Source: Granulicella sp. (GTDB lineage Bacteria; Acidobacteriota; Terriglobia; Terriglobales; Acidobacteriaceae). Taken from it: a stretch of 37,134 nt of DNA. Location: the NCBI GenBank assembly GCA_003142235.1, contig PLOU01000140.1:1-37134 (forward strand), read 5' to 3'. Below the pieces are notes generated by a model that was given only the letters and a program-made list of their open reading frames with translations, was not told the origin of the DNA and searched no databases. The translations under genes were made by a program, and so were the position numbers. The number at the start of each line of letters is the position of its first letter. Positions within the stretch are counted from its first letter, which is position 1. Of the stretch, positions 8,697-16,818 are shown one piece after another.

Positions 8697-8702
8697 TACA
8701 AT
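8697..8702 (+). promoter_or_regulatory. -10-like hexamer TACAAT for a leaderless guaA transcript
   Basis: TACAAT is followed by seven bases and the GTG start of guaA at 8710. The 134 bp between the divergent peptidase gene and guaA show no Shine-Dalgarno sequence before the GTG and no convincing -35 box. Transcription starting on the GTG itself is the simplest reading. Confidence 0.4.
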
Positions 8703-8709
8703 CGGCTCT

Positions 8710-10281
8710 GTGGACACCTCAACCATCGTCATCCTGGACTTCGGCTCGCAGTACACCCAACTGATCGCTCGCCGCATCCGCGAGTTCAACGTCTTCTCCG
8801 TGGTCCTCCCCTGCATGGCGCCCATCGACCAGATTCGCGCGCTCAAGCCGCTGGGGTTGATCCTCTCCGGCGGCCCCAGTTCGGTCTACGATGCGGACGC
8901 GCCCGCCGCCGATCCCGCGCTGCTTGCGATGGGCGTGCCCGTGCTCGGCATCTGCTACGGGCTGCACTTCATCGTGCATCACCTGGGCGGGCGGATCGAG
9001 CCTGCTCCCGCGCGCGAGTACGGCCACGCACAGGTGGAGGTGATCGCCGAAACGCAACTCTTTCGCGGCCTTCCCTCCACGCTCGACGTCTGGATGAGCC
9101 ACGGCGACGAGGCGAAGGCGCTGCCCGCGGGCTTCATTCAGACCGCGAAGACCGCGAACGCGCTGGCCGGAATCGCCGACGAGGTGCGGCGCATCTGGGC
9201 TGTGCAGTTCCATCCCGAGGTGGTGCACACCCGTCAGGGAATGGAGCTGCTGCGCAACTTCGTGCTCGGCATCTGCGGTGCCAAAGCTGACTGGACGCCG
9301 GAGCACTTCATCCACACCACCGTGGAGCGCGTGCGCGCGCAGGTGGGCGAAGGGCACGCGATCTGCGGACTGAGCGGCGGCGTGGATTCGTCGGTCGCGG
9401 CGGTGCTGGTGGCGCGGGCGATTGGCGACCGGCTGACCTGCATCTTCGTCAACAACGGCGTGCTGCGCAAGGATGAGTTCGCCAAGGTGCAGAAGACGAT
9501 GCGCGAGCAGCTTGGCCTGCGTGTGGTCGCAGTCGATGCCAGTGAGCGATTTCTCGCCCGGCTTGCCGGCGTCACCGAGCCGGAGAAGAAACGCAAGGCG
9601 ATTGGCGGCGAGTTCATCGCCGTCTTCGACGACGAGGCGAAAAAAATCTTCGCGTCGGAGAAGGGCGCGACCCGCTCCGGCGGCGAGGAGATCGCATGGC
9701 TGGTGCAGGGCACGCTCTACCCTGACGTGATCGAGTCGTCCAGTGTCAAAGGGCCGTCGCAGACCATCAAGAGCCACCACAACGTCGGTGGCCTGCCGGC
9801 GAATATGAAGCTCAAGCTGATCGAACCGCTGCGCGACCTCTTCAAGGACGAGGTACGGCGCATCGGCCGCGACCTCGGAATGCCCGAAGAGATCATCGAA
9901 CGCCAGCCCTTCCCCGGGCCGGGACTCGCCGTGCGCATCCTGGGTGAGGTGACGGCGGAGCGCGTTGCGTTGTTACAAGAGGCCGACGCAATCGTGGTCG
10001 ACGAGATCAAAGCCGCGGGACTGTATCGCAAGATATGGCAGTCGTTCGCCGTGCTGCTACCGGTCAAGACCGTCGGCGTGATGGGCGACCAGCGGACCTA
10101 CGCCTATACCTGCTGCGTGCGCGCGGTGCACTCCGAGGACGGCATGACCGCCGACTGGGCGCCGCTGCCGTACGAGGTGCTGCGCGCCATCTCCGGCCGG
10201 ATCGTCAGCGAAGTGCGCGGGATCAACCGCGTGGTGTACGACATCACCTCCAAGCCGCCCGGCACCATCGAGTGGGAGTAG
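8710..10281 (+). CDS. guaA: GMP synthase (glutamine-hydrolysing)
   Basis: The protein has 523 residues (E. coli GuaA 525). It converts XMP, ATP and glutamine to GMP in the cytoplasm, the last step of de novo guanine nucleotide synthesis. The N-terminal class I amidotransferase domain begins IVILDFGSQYTQLIARR; its nucleophile is Cys82 in GICYG, with His168 and Glu170 in QFHPE. The ATP pyrophosphatase P-loop is LSGGVDSS (residues 221-228). The C-terminal dimerisation domain ends in the family-typical KPPGTIEWE. The GTG at 8710 is chosen because the domain begins directly after it; the frame is open further upstream but that stretch has no homology. The residues after GICYG are LHF instead of the more usual MQ. 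It stands alone, divergent from the peptidase gene. Confidence 0.97.
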   Translation: MDTSTIVILDFGSQYTQLIARRIREFNVFSVVLPCMAPIDQIRALKPLGLILSGGPSSVYDADAPAADPALLAMGVPVLGICYGLHFIVHHLGGRIEPAPAREYGHAQVEVIAETQLFRGLPSTLDVWMSHGDEAKALPAGFIQTAKTANALAGIADEVRRIWAVQFHPEVVHTRQGMELLRNFVLGICGAKADWTPEHFIHTTVERVRAQVGEGHAICGLSGGVDSSVAAVLVARAIGDRLTCIFVNNGVLRKDEFAKVQKTMREQLGLRVVAVDASERFLARLAGVTEPEKKRKAIGGEFIAVFDDEAKKIFASEKGATRSGGEEIAWLVQGTLYPDVIESSSVKGPSQTIKSHHNVGGLPANMKLKLIEPLRDLFKDEVRRIGRDLGMPEEIIERQPFPGPGLAVRILGEVTAERVALLQEADAIVVDEIKAAGLYRKIWQSFAVLLPVKTVGVMGDQRTYAYTCCVRAVHSEDGMTADWAPLPYEVLRAISGRIVSEVRGINRVVYDITSKPPGTIEWE

Positions 10282-10513
10282 GGTTCTGGGCACCAAACCT
10301 GCTGGCGATGGAGCGTCCATTGCCCGGTCCGCATTCCTCCGAAATATTTCCCCTTGACACGCGTCATGGCTGGCATTGCAACATTCCACAATCAGCGTCG
10401 CACGAGCCGGCGGTGTAGCGGGCGTCAAAGTCGTGACATCAGTCTCAATATCGATTTGAAACAGATTTTGATCGTCGAAGCGCTGCACACGATCCGGTAG
10501 GATGCGCCTCCAG

Positions 10514-11224
10514 CTAGGGAATGTAGTAGAAGGGATTCGGCAGCTTAACCGAGAACTCGGCTTGTGGATTTCCGTTCAGGTCGCTCATCTGGTCTCCCAT
10601 ATTGAGAATGATGCGATAGCCGGCCGCCACGATCTTTGCGCGCTCCCCGGACTTATACTCAGCAACCTTTTGCGTCAGAGGATGCGGCCCGCGAAGAGCG
10701 AGCCCGGCCCAGTCGTGATAGCCTGCCGCCTTTAGGTTCTCGGCTGTCGCAGCTTCTTGCGACTGCGGCCGCCCAGTGATAAAGAAGACCGAGACCCCGT
10801 GTTTTACCGCATCGTTATAGAGACGCAGCGTTCCCTCGATCGCCGGTGCCTGCTTCTTATCCACCCAGTCATTCCAGTCCTTCGCGATGTAGCCAAAGTC
10901 GTCCTGGATCTCCTCACCCCAATTGGAAAGTGAGGTCTCATCGATATCGAGAACCAGTGCCAGCTTCTCCCCATGTTTGGCCTTCGCCACCCTTCGTTGC
11001 AGGTAAGCGATTGCCAAACTGCTTTGGCGATTCACTTCCGGCGTGTAACACCCGTGGATGCGCTGGCAGTCGTGGTACGCGATCAGACGCGTTTTGAGCT
11101 GCCCAAGATTGGGTGTTGGCTCTTGAGGAATAAGCGGGCTAGTGCGCGGCGCTGGCTGTGCGGTCAGCAACACCGAAGACAAAACGACCGCGGTTAGAGT
11201 CAACAGCCGTGGGCAACGTCGCAT
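10514..11224 (-). CDS. HAD superfamily (class IIIB) acid phosphatase, secreted
   Basis: A 236-residue protein. ATG at 11224 is chosen because GGAGG stands 6 nt before it; a longer frame begins at 11251. Residues 7-22 form a signal-peptide core. The DDDD phosphohydrolase motifs are visible: nucleophile motif LDIDETSLSN (Asp93, Asp95), FFITGRP, and MGDQMSDL near the C-terminus. This pattern belongs to the acid phosphatase family that includes plant vegetative storage proteins, the e(P4) lipoprotein 5'-nucleotidase and related bacterial secreted enzymes, which hydrolyse phosphomonoesters such as nucleotides outside the cytoplasm. There is no lipobox Cys after the signal, so it is probably soluble periplasmic. 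The gene is convergent with guaA; about 230 bp between them show no clear terminator. Confidence 0.88.
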   Translation of the reverse strand: MRRCPRLLTLTAVVLSSVLLTAQPAPRTSPLIPQEPTPNLGQLKTRLIAYHDCQRIHGCYTPEVNRQSSLAIAYLQRRVAKAKHGEKLALVLDIDETSLSNWGEEIQDDFGYIAKDWNDWVDKKQAPAIEGTLRLYNDAVKHGVSVFFITGRPQSQEAATAENLKAAGYHDWAGLALRGPHPLTQKVAEYKSGERAKIVAAGYRIILNMGDQMSDLNGNPQAEFSVKLPNPFYYIP

Positions 11225-11302
11225 AGTATCCTCCAGGCAGTAGATGGCCAAGTTTACCGCAGCCAGGCCCGCATCGCATCGTCAATAACGACAGGCCATT
11301 CC

Positions 11303-11331
11303 TTGACAATCGATGCTGCACGGTATCAACT
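11303..11331 (+). promoter_or_regulatory. Candidate sigma-70 promoter for the antiporter operon
   Basis: A perfect TTGACA (11303-11308) is followed by TATCAA at 11324-11329 (15-nt spacer), or by TCAACT with a 17-nt spacer. It points toward the antiporter gene and would give a leader of about 110 nt that contains three hairpins. Confidence 0.4.
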
Positions 11332-11340
11332 GTTGTTATT

Positions 11341-11428
11341 GGTTGTGGTGAGGGAGTTCACCCTTAACCGCTGTCCTGCCGCACAGGCTGGATGGATGAT
11401 GACTCCTGACAGGGAACCCTGTCGCGGA
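11341..11428 (+). promoter_or_regulatory. Structured 5' leader of the cation antiporter operon (candidate riboswitch)
   Basis: Three consecutive hairpins can be drawn. The first (11341-11369) has GGTT/AACC outside and GGTGA/TCACC inside. The second (11371-11386) pairs CTGT with ACAG. The third (11404-11428) pairs TGACAGGG with CCCTGTCG, extended by TCC/GGA. They lie between a TTGACA-type promoter and the ATG at 11452. The density of pairing exceeds what other intergenic stretches here show. It does not match the c-di-AMP (ydaO) consensus that I remember, and no known class is claimed. Ion-sensing leaders upstream of cation transporters are established as a type. Confidence 0.4.
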
Positions 11429-11451
11429 GTTATGTCCCGACCGTTCTCTGA

Positions 11452-12687
11452 ATGACAAATTGGGAGTTAATGTTCATGGGGAACACTTGGGCTTTGTCTG
11501 CGCTATGGGTGGGATTGGCGCTGGCTGCAACGCTGCTGGCGATCTGGTTCAGAATCTCAACCGCACTCTCTGAGATTGTGGTGGGCACGGTGGCCCAACT
11601 GGTCCTCGTCGCGTTTCTGGCCCATGGCGGACTGCTCGGCAACACCCAGTGGATCACGTTTCTGGCCGGCACCGGGGCCATCGTCCTCACCTTTCTCGCT
11701 GGCGCGGAACTCGATCCCGCGATCTTCAGAATGAAGTGGCGCGAAGCTCTGGTGATTGGGCTGGCTGGGTTCTTCGGCCCCTTTCTCGGATGCACGGCGA
11801 TCGCGCATTATGTGCTGCACTGGGCTATTATGCCCAGTTGGCTGTGCGGCGTCGCACTCTCGACAACCTCGGTCGCCGTGGTCTATGCGGTGATGCTGGA
11901 GCTGGGCTTCAACGTCACGGAATACGGCAAAGCGATCCTCGCCTCCTGCTTTATCAACGACCTCGGAACCGTGATTGCACTGGGAATGATCTTCTCTCCG
12001 TTCACCGTCAAAACGCTGATCTTCGTCGCGGTCTCGGTCGCGGTCTTCGTCTTGCTGCCTTTTGTTACGCCGCGGTTCTTCCGCAAATACGGCGGGCGCG
12101 TCTCCGAACTTGAAGCCAAGTACGTCCTCTTTCTCCTCTTCGCCATGGGAGGACTGGCTGTCTGGTCTGGAAGCGAGGCCGTGCTTCCGGCATACATGAT
12201 CGGCATGGTTTTGGCGGGAACGGTAGGCAAGGACCACTCGCTCATCCGCCGTTTGCGAACGCTCACCTTTGGCCTGCTCACGCCGTTCTACTTCATTCGT
12301 GCCGGATCGTTTGTGCTGGTGCCCGTGCTGATTGCTGCTCCCGTCACGATGCTGGTCCTCTTTTCCGCGAAGATGCTTACCAAGGCGGTTGCGGTGTTTC
12401 CCGCCGTGCGGGCGCACCGCTACGAAGGCAACTCCGGTACCTACTACACGCTGATGATGTCGACCGGCCTGACCTTCGGCACCATCAGCGCGCTCTTCGG
12501 CCTCAACCACCAGATCATCACGCAGACGCAGTACTCTTACATCGTGGGCACGGTCATCGCGAGCGCCGTGATTCCAACCATGATTGCGAACAGGTTCTTT
12601 CTGCCTAGGCATCTTCTTCCGCACGCCTCGGCGGGCAGAAAATCAGAGCAGGCAATTCAGCGGCCCGCAACCGCGGAACAGGCATAG
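11452..12687 (+). CDS. Cation/proton antiporter, CPA2 (Kef/NapA-like) family
   Basis: A 411-residue integral membrane protein with about 11-12 hydrophobic segments spread over its length. It is the transport domain alone, without the cytoplasmic TrkA-N domains seen in full-length KefB/KefC. Segments such as GLAGFFGPFLGC, SWLCGVALSTTSVAVVYAVM and SCFINDLGTVIALG match the Na+/H+ exchanger fold. The ASCFINDLGT segment holds the N-D pair expected at the ion site of the NapA-like branch. It should exchange Na+ or K+ for protons at the cytoplasmic membrane. ATG at 11452 is listed, but ATGs at 11470 and 11476 (after GGGAG) are possible starts. A UspA gene follows 8 bp later, so they form an operon, probably for pH or salt stress. 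Confidence 0.88.
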   Translation: MTNWELMFMGNTWALSALWVGLALAATLLAIWFRISTALSEIVVGTVAQLVLVAFLAHGGLLGNTQWITFLAGTGAIVLTFLAGAELDPAIFRMKWREALVIGLAGFFGPFLGCTAIAHYVLHWAIMPSWLCGVALSTTSVAVVYAVMLELGFNVTEYGKAILASCFINDLGTVIALGMIFSPFTVKTLIFVAVSVAVFVLLPFVTPRFFRKYGGRVSELEAKYVLFLLFAMGGLAVWSGSEAVLPAYMIGMVLAGTVGKDHSLIRRLRTLTFGLLTPFYFIRAGSFVLVPVLIAAPVTMLVLFSAKMLTKAVAVFPAVRAHRYEGNSGTYYTLMMSTGLTFGTISALFGLNHQIITQTQYSYIVGTVIASAVIPTMIANRFFLPRHLLPHASAGRKSEQAIQRPATAEQA

Positions 12688-12695
12688 GTCATCCC

Positions 12696-13136
12696 ATGGG
12701 AAGCCCAGTCTTTATCGGATTTCAAACCATCCTGGTTGCATACGACGCGTCTCCGCACTCGGAGCACGCCGTGGATGTTGCTCTGTCGATGGCGGAGGAC
12801 CGCAAGGCCAAGGTCTGCATCCTGTCCGTGATTGTGCCGCCGGAGCCGGCCGCCTCGCGCGCCGAACTCAACGCGGTCCTGGAAGATACCACGGAGCGCT
12901 ATGAGCGCAGCTTTGCCTCCATCCGCGAGCGGGCCGGGCAAAAAGGGATTGAACTGGAGACGGAGATCGCCGTGGGCCATCCGGCGGAACAGATCATCCA
13001 CCGGGCGGAGACGCTCCAGGCCAGCCTGATCGTAATGGGCAAGCGCAGCCACACCATCCTTCATCGCTGGATGCTGGGCTCCAACACGGAGCGCGTGCTG
13101 AAGTATGCACACTGCCCGGTGATGATCGTGCATTGA
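12696..13136 (+). CDS. Universal stress protein (UspA family)
   Basis: A 146-residue single-domain Usp. It begins FQTILVAYDASPHSEHAVDVAL, the standard first strand and helix with the Asp of the nucleotide pocket. It ends with the ATP-binding signature IVMGKRSHTILHRWMLGSNTERVLKYAHCPVMIV, where G-x2-(~9)-GS and the following Ser/Thr contact the phosphates (written here only as a motif description; key residues are Gly, Gly-Ser and the final CPV). It is therefore likely of the ATP-binding MJ0577 type. Usp proteins help cells survive starvation and stress, often as partners of transporters. It lies 8 bp after the antiporter gene and 19 bp before the next gene, so one transcript is likely. Confidence 0.92.
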   Translation: MGSPVFIGFQTILVAYDASPHSEHAVDVALSMAEDRKAKVCILSVIVPPEPAASRAELNAVLEDTTERYERSFASIRERAGQKGIELETEIAVGHPAEQIIHRAETLQASLIVMGKRSHTILHRWMLGSNTERVLKYAHCPVMIVH

Positions 13137-13155
13137 TGGGAGATTTCGAGGGGCC

Positions 13156-13647
13156 ATGAGCGAGCCGGAACCGGAGATGAAAGCAACGCGACAGCCTGGA
13201 GAGCTGAACGAGACGCAGCAGCGGCGGCTCCTGGTTACCTGCCAGTACATCGACAAGCTGCTCAGCGATATTGAACATGCTCTCCACTCCGCAACATCGC
13301 AGTCTCCGTTTCCGCGTTATGTCATGGACATCACACCCACGCAGGCCGCATCGCTGGAAGACCACATCCGCGTCCTTCGCGCTCAACTGCTGCGCACACT
13401 GGCATGGCAACACATGGAGCCAAACCAGCCGGAGATTCCGGTGACGCGATTGGTGATGACAAACCTGGCATTTGTGAATATCGCGATTGAGGAACTCAGG
13501 CCCCGCTATATGCGAGGCTCCGGGGCTGTCCCGGAGGATGCGATCGACGAACTCGATGGGGCGCTGCACAAACTCAAATCACTGGTTGACAGCATGGAAC
13601 GCTATGTTCACCAGGAGCTAGGCGCAGATCGGCAAGATCGTCCGTGA
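13156..13647 (+). CDS. Hypothetical helical protein in the antiporter/UspA operon
   Basis: A 163-residue soluble protein that I do not recognise. ATG at 13156 follows GAGGGG (13149-13154) closely; it starts 19 bp after the UspA stop. The sequence is nearly all alpha-helical with heptad-like spacing of Leu/Ile (for example RRLLVTCQYIDKLLSDIEHAL and LDGALHKLKSLVDSMERYV), so it may form a four-helix bundle or a coiled coil. No enzyme motif, signal peptide or membrane segment is seen. Its position between UspA and a dynamin-like GTPase suggests a stress- or membrane-associated accessory role, which is inference only. Confidence 0.75.
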   Translation: MSEPEPEMKATRQPGELNETQQRRLLVTCQYIDKLLSDIEHALHSATSQSPFPRYVMDITPTQAASLEDHIRVLRAQLLRTLAWQHMEPNQPEIPVTRLVMTNLAFVNIAIEELRPRYMRGSGAVPEDAIDELDGALHKLKSLVDSMERYVHQELGADRQDRP

Positions 13648-13716
13648 GCATTCCAAAGAGTGGACCGGCAGAACTCAGCTCAATCGAGTTCCGGCCCTTT
13701 TGAGAGACCAGGATGA

Positions 13717-13869
13717 AAAGCTCTTTACATCGCGAGCGCGGCGCCCTCCCGGAAGATCGCCAGGTTGTTATTTCATCTGGACGCCATGGTCGAAGAGGGA
13801 CTGATCGCCATGTCGGATGTCGAGGTTATCCGATACGTTCATCAGGAAGGTGTTCGGTCGCAAGGGTGA
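13717..13869 (+). pseudogene. Coding-like fragment between two genes, possibly a gene remnant
   Basis: The frame between stops encodes about 50 residues, including PSRKIARLLFHLDAMVEEGL and SDVEVIRYVHQEG, which look like real helical protein. There is no suitable start codon for the whole stretch. The preceding 60 bp look coding in another frame (VPALLRDQDEKLF), so a frameshifted small gene is possible. The YVHQE string also occurs at the end of the gene just upstream, so a partial duplication is an alternative. Confidence 0.25.
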
Positions 13870-13875
13870 TAACAG

Positions 13876-15645
13876 ATGCAGGAATATAACAGCAGTTCGA
13901 CAGTGCAGGATTGCGGCAGCCTTCCGACTGAGACATCCGTGTCTATGGACGGCGCCTCCCGTCTGTTGCGACTCGGCAGACTGGCTCAGGAACTTGAGTC
14001 TGGGTCTGTCGCCGAGGAAGCACGTGAGCTCGCGGCGCGGGTCTCCGAAGGACGTTTCTATGTAGCTTGTGTCGGTCAGTTTAAGCGGGGCAAATCCACC
14101 CTGCTCAACGCTCTGGTCGGCCACGCAGTTGTTCCGACCGGGTTTGTTCCGGTAACGGCGGTGCCTACCGTGATTCGGTTTGGCGACGAACTTCATGCAT
14201 TCGTTCGCATGCGAGACGGGGCCTGGCGGGACATTGCCATGTCCGACTTGAAGGAATACGTGACCGAGGAACTAAATCCCGAAAACAAAAAGGCCGTGGA
14301 GGGCGCGGAAGTATTCGTGCCCAGCCCGTTGTTGTCCTCCGGCATGTGTTTTGTGGACACACCGGGTTTGGGCTCGGTCTTCACCGGAAATACGGCAACC
14401 ACGCAGGCGTTCATTCCTCACATTGATGCAGCATTGGTTGTGGTCGGGGCCGATCCGCCCATTGCGGGCGAGGAGTTGGCACTGGTGGAATCAATCGGCA
14501 AGCAGGTTCAGGATTTAATCCTGGTGATCAACAAAGCCGACCGCACCAGCGATCCGGAGCGAGAGGCGGCGACTAAGTTCACGCGCGAGGTTCTGGAAAA
14601 GCGGCTGCATCGCCCGATGGGAGAGGTCTTTGAGGTGAGTGCCGCCGAACGGATGGAAAACCGCGGCCCGCTGCGGGATTGGGAAAAACTGCTGGCGAGT
14701 TTGCATCGCCTCGTTGCAGACTCGGGTAGAAATCTCGTTCGCGCCGCTGGCGACCGAGGTCTCCAGCGCTTAAGTGAACAACTGCTGGCTATTATCAGTG
14801 AGGACCGTGACGCGCTTCAGCGGCCAATCGAAGAATCCGAACGGCGCATCGAGCTAATGAAGGAAACCATCAACGAGGCTGAGCGCTCCATGCGCGAGCT
14901 GAATTTTCTGTTTATGGCGGAGCAGCAGCGGATTTCGGACCTCTTTGTCGAAAGGCACAAGCGGTTTTTCCATTTCGCGTGGACGGAATCTGAAGCCGAA
15001 TTTGGTGAGGAGCTACCGTCCGTACCCCTCGGCTTTGGCCCGCACTATCGGCGTCGGCTGATGCGCCTCGCCCAGGAGATCTCGTGCCGCAAGGTTATGC
15101 CTTGGCTCAAACCCGAGCAGGAAGAGGGCGAGCGCCAATATAGCGCCGTGGCCCTTCGATTTGTGGAGATGGGAAACAGCTTTCTGAAAAAGCTCGCCGG
15201 TGCGGGCCTTAGCGAACTGACGCGGATGCCCCATGCGCTCAATCCTGAGAAAGGCTTGCGCGTGCGTTCCAGGTTCACTTTCGAAGACTTCATCGGAACT
15301 GCGCAACCCCCATCGCCGCTGCGCTGGCTCGCCGACATCTTTTTGCCATTTGTTGGTGGGCGCAAATTAATAACGAACGATGCTCGAGAATTTCTGCGGC
15401 ATCTTTTGGAAGTGAACAGCTCGCGCGTACAAAACGATGTTCTCAATCGCATTCAGGAAAGCCGGGACCGCCTACAGGTCGAGATCCGCAAATTGCTGCA
15501 CCAAGTCAGCCGCATTGCCGAACAGGCACTTGACCGGGCGCGGAAAGTCAAAGAAGAGGGAACTCCCGCCGTACAGTCGGCAATTGATCGGCTCGACCGA
15601 TTAGAGCGGAATGTTTCGGCGCTCGTCCAACCCGTTCAGCGCTGA
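13876..15645 (+). CDS. Dynamin-like GTPase
   Basis: A 589-residue protein. The GTPase domain is complete: P-loop GQFKRGKS (residues 67-74), switch I threonine in PVTAVPTV (about 92-99), DTPG (161-164) and NKAD (219-222). It is followed by long helical and coiled-coil segments (about 290-350 and 510-585) with a moderately hydrophobic stretch near 455-480 (LADIFLPFVGG) that could be the membrane-contacting paddle. This order is that of bacterial dynamin-like proteins, which bind and remodel membranes in a GTP-dependent way and are linked to membrane stress or phage resistance. Bacterial forms often work as pairs, but no second dynamin gene is next to it. ATG at 13876 follows AAGGGTG. It may belong to the stress operon beginning with the antiporter, though a 228-bp gap precedes it. 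Confidence 0.88.
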   Translation: MQEYNSSSTVQDCGSLPTETSVSMDGASRLLRLGRLAQELESGSVAEEARELAARVSEGRFYVACVGQFKRGKSTLLNALVGHAVVPTGFVPVTAVPTVIRFGDELHAFVRMRDGAWRDIAMSDLKEYVTEELNPENKKAVEGAEVFVPSPLLSSGMCFVDTPGLGSVFTGNTATTQAFIPHIDAALVVVGADPPIAGEELALVESIGKQVQDLILVINKADRTSDPEREAATKFTREVLEKRLHRPMGEVFEVSAAERMENRGPLRDWEKLLASLHRLVADSGRNLVRAAGDRGLQRLSEQLLAIISEDRDALQRPIEESERRIELMKETINEAERSMRELNFLFMAEQQRISDLFVERHKRFFHFAWTESEAEFGEELPSVPLGFGPHYRRRLMRLAQEISCRKVMPWLKPEQEEGERQYSAVALRFVEMGNSFLKKLAGAGLSELTRMPHALNPEKGLRVRSRFTFEDFIGTAQPPSPLRWLADIFLPFVGGRKLITNDAREFLRHLLEVNSSRVQNDVLNRIQESRDRLQVEIRKLLHQVSRIAEQALDRARKVKEEGTPAVQSAIDRLDRLERNVSALVQPVQR

Positions 15646-15847
15646 TCGCCCTTCCCAATCGTGCGCATCCCCTTGAAAATTGACGAAAACGGGACCTGGT
15701 GCGGTGTACTGGCGTACCCGCCGGGTAACCAAATCCTGAGATTAGCCATCCTATTGGTATGAGCGCTCTTTCAGCCGGATGGCTGAGACGAGCGAAGACG
15801 GGACACCGCAGGTCCAACGCATCTACCAGGAGCCGCAGCCACCGTAA

Positions 15848-16453
15848 ATGAGGTTCCAAATGCGTGGATCGAGAGTTCTACTTTGTGCAGCGGCTTTGCT
15901 TACTACCCTGGCTCTGGCTTCAGCGCCGGCGGCAAACGCACAGATTGCGATTGGCGTCCGTCTTCCATCGGTTGGCATTGGCATCGGGGTTCAGCCGGTC
16001 TGTTCCTACGGCTACTACGGCTATGCTCCCTATGCCTGCGCGCCCTACGGTTATTATGGGTCGGGCTACTTCTATAATGGCATTTTCCTGGGCATGGGCC
16101 CATGGGCCAACTGGGGCTATGGCCACGGCTGGGGTGACCATCGCTTCGTCGGCTACGGTGGAGGACGCTATTTCGGCGGTGACGGTAGAGGACGCTATTC
16201 AGGCGGCGGCGGTCGTGGATATGGCGGCGGCGCAGCAGTGCGCGGTGGCCGTGGGTATGGTGGCGGCGGTGCAGCACGCGGTGGCGGCGGTGCAGCACGA
16301 GGCGGCGGTGGTGGAGCACGAGGCGGCGCAGCAGTACGTGGCGGTGGCGCAGCACGCGGCGGTGGTGGTGGTGGAGCACGTGGCGGCGGTGGTGGAGCGC
16401 GAGGCGGCGGCGGTGGTGGAGCGCGAGGCGGCGGCGGTGGTGGACATCGCTAG
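15848..16453 (+). CDS. Secreted glycine-rich repeat protein
   Basis: About 201 residues. A clear signal peptide (VLLCAAALLTTLALASAPAANAQ) covers the first 31 residues. The next 60 residues are rich in Gly and Tyr (YGYYGYAPYACAPYGYYG). From about residue 105 to the end the protein is almost entirely Gly-Arg-Ala repeats of the form GGGGARG. No enzymatic motif is present. Such proteins are common as exported, cell-surface or matrix-associated proteins of unknown role. ATG at 15848 is used; ATG at 15860 is an equal candidate. The gene is isolated and ends shortly before a rho-independent terminator. The start is moderately sure and the function unknown. Confidence 0.75.
   Translation: MRFQMRGSRVLLCAAALLTTLALASAPAANAQIAIGVRLPSVGIGIGVQPVCSYGYYGYAPYACAPYGYYGSGYFYNGIFLGMGPWANWGYGHGWGDHRFVGYGGGRYFGGDGRGRYSGGGGRGYGGGAAVRGGRGYGGGGAARGGGGAARGGGGGARGGAAVRGGGAARGGGGGGARGGGGGARGGGGGGARGGGGGGHR
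16195..16445 (+). repeat. GC-rich tandem repeat coding Gly-Arg-Ala
   Basis: Imperfect tandem units built from GGCGGCGGTGGTGGAGCACG and shorter relatives of 9-21 bp run through the 3' half of the glycine-rich gene. All unit lengths are multiples of three, so the frame is kept. Such an array can change copy number by slippage. Confidence 0.7.
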
Positions 16454-16505
16454 CCGATTGGACGTTGCTTGAAGCAGCGCCTGGAATCAACTTTGCAATC
16501 AACTG

Positions 16506-16534
16506 CGGCGGAGCAAACCAGTTCCGCCGTTTTT
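16506..16534 (+). terminator. Rho-independent terminator of the glycine-rich gene
   Basis: CGGCGGA (16506-16512) pairs with TCCGCCG (16523-16529) around a 10-nt loop and is followed directly by TTTTT. It lies 53 bp after the stop of the glycine-rich gene. Confidence 0.8.
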
Positions 16535-16742
16535 GCACTCGAATCGCCGGTCGACAATCCCGGTCGAACAAACAGAGTCAACTCAGTCGTGGGATTCAAA
16601 TTCCCTCGTCCATGCAACTTATTCCTTCGGGAGAATGTTGCACCGGGAACTTGAGCGCGCCCATCCTTCGCTGGTGTACGATGAGTTTGAATCCGGTTGA
16701 GTGGCCCCCTCGAAGTCTGCTCGGTTCTTCGTTCTTTCATGC

Positions 16743-16818
16743 GTCCCTATCGTCTAGTGGCCCAGGACTCCGCCTGTTCCCGGCGGCGACACAGGTTCGA
16801 ATCCCGTTGGGGACGCCA
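16743..16818 (+). tRNA. tRNA-Glu (TTC)-like gene, probably decayed
   Basis: A 76-nt cloverleaf can be drawn. The acceptor arm pairs GTCCCTA with TGGGGAC (one T-G wobble), and the 3' end is G73 plus an encoded CCA. The D arm is intact and the anticodon stem is CCGCC/GGCGG. The anticodon loop reads TGTTCCC, with TTC (Glu) at 34-36. However, position 33 is G where nearly all tRNAs have T, position 37 is C instead of A, and the T stem has one A-C mismatch. These faults lie at key places, so the gene is likely non-functional. The C-terminal codons of a truncated recombinase overlap it in antisense. Confidence 0.6.

Noticed and set aside
8458-8709. N-terminal extension of GuaA
   Set aside because: The frame is open upstream, but the 84 residues lack homology, overlap the divergent peptidase gene, and the GTG at 8710 matches the family start.
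10282-10513. Possible terminator or small RNA between guaA and the phosphatase gene
   Set aside because: No stem with a T-run and no coding frame of quality; I see nothing definite here.
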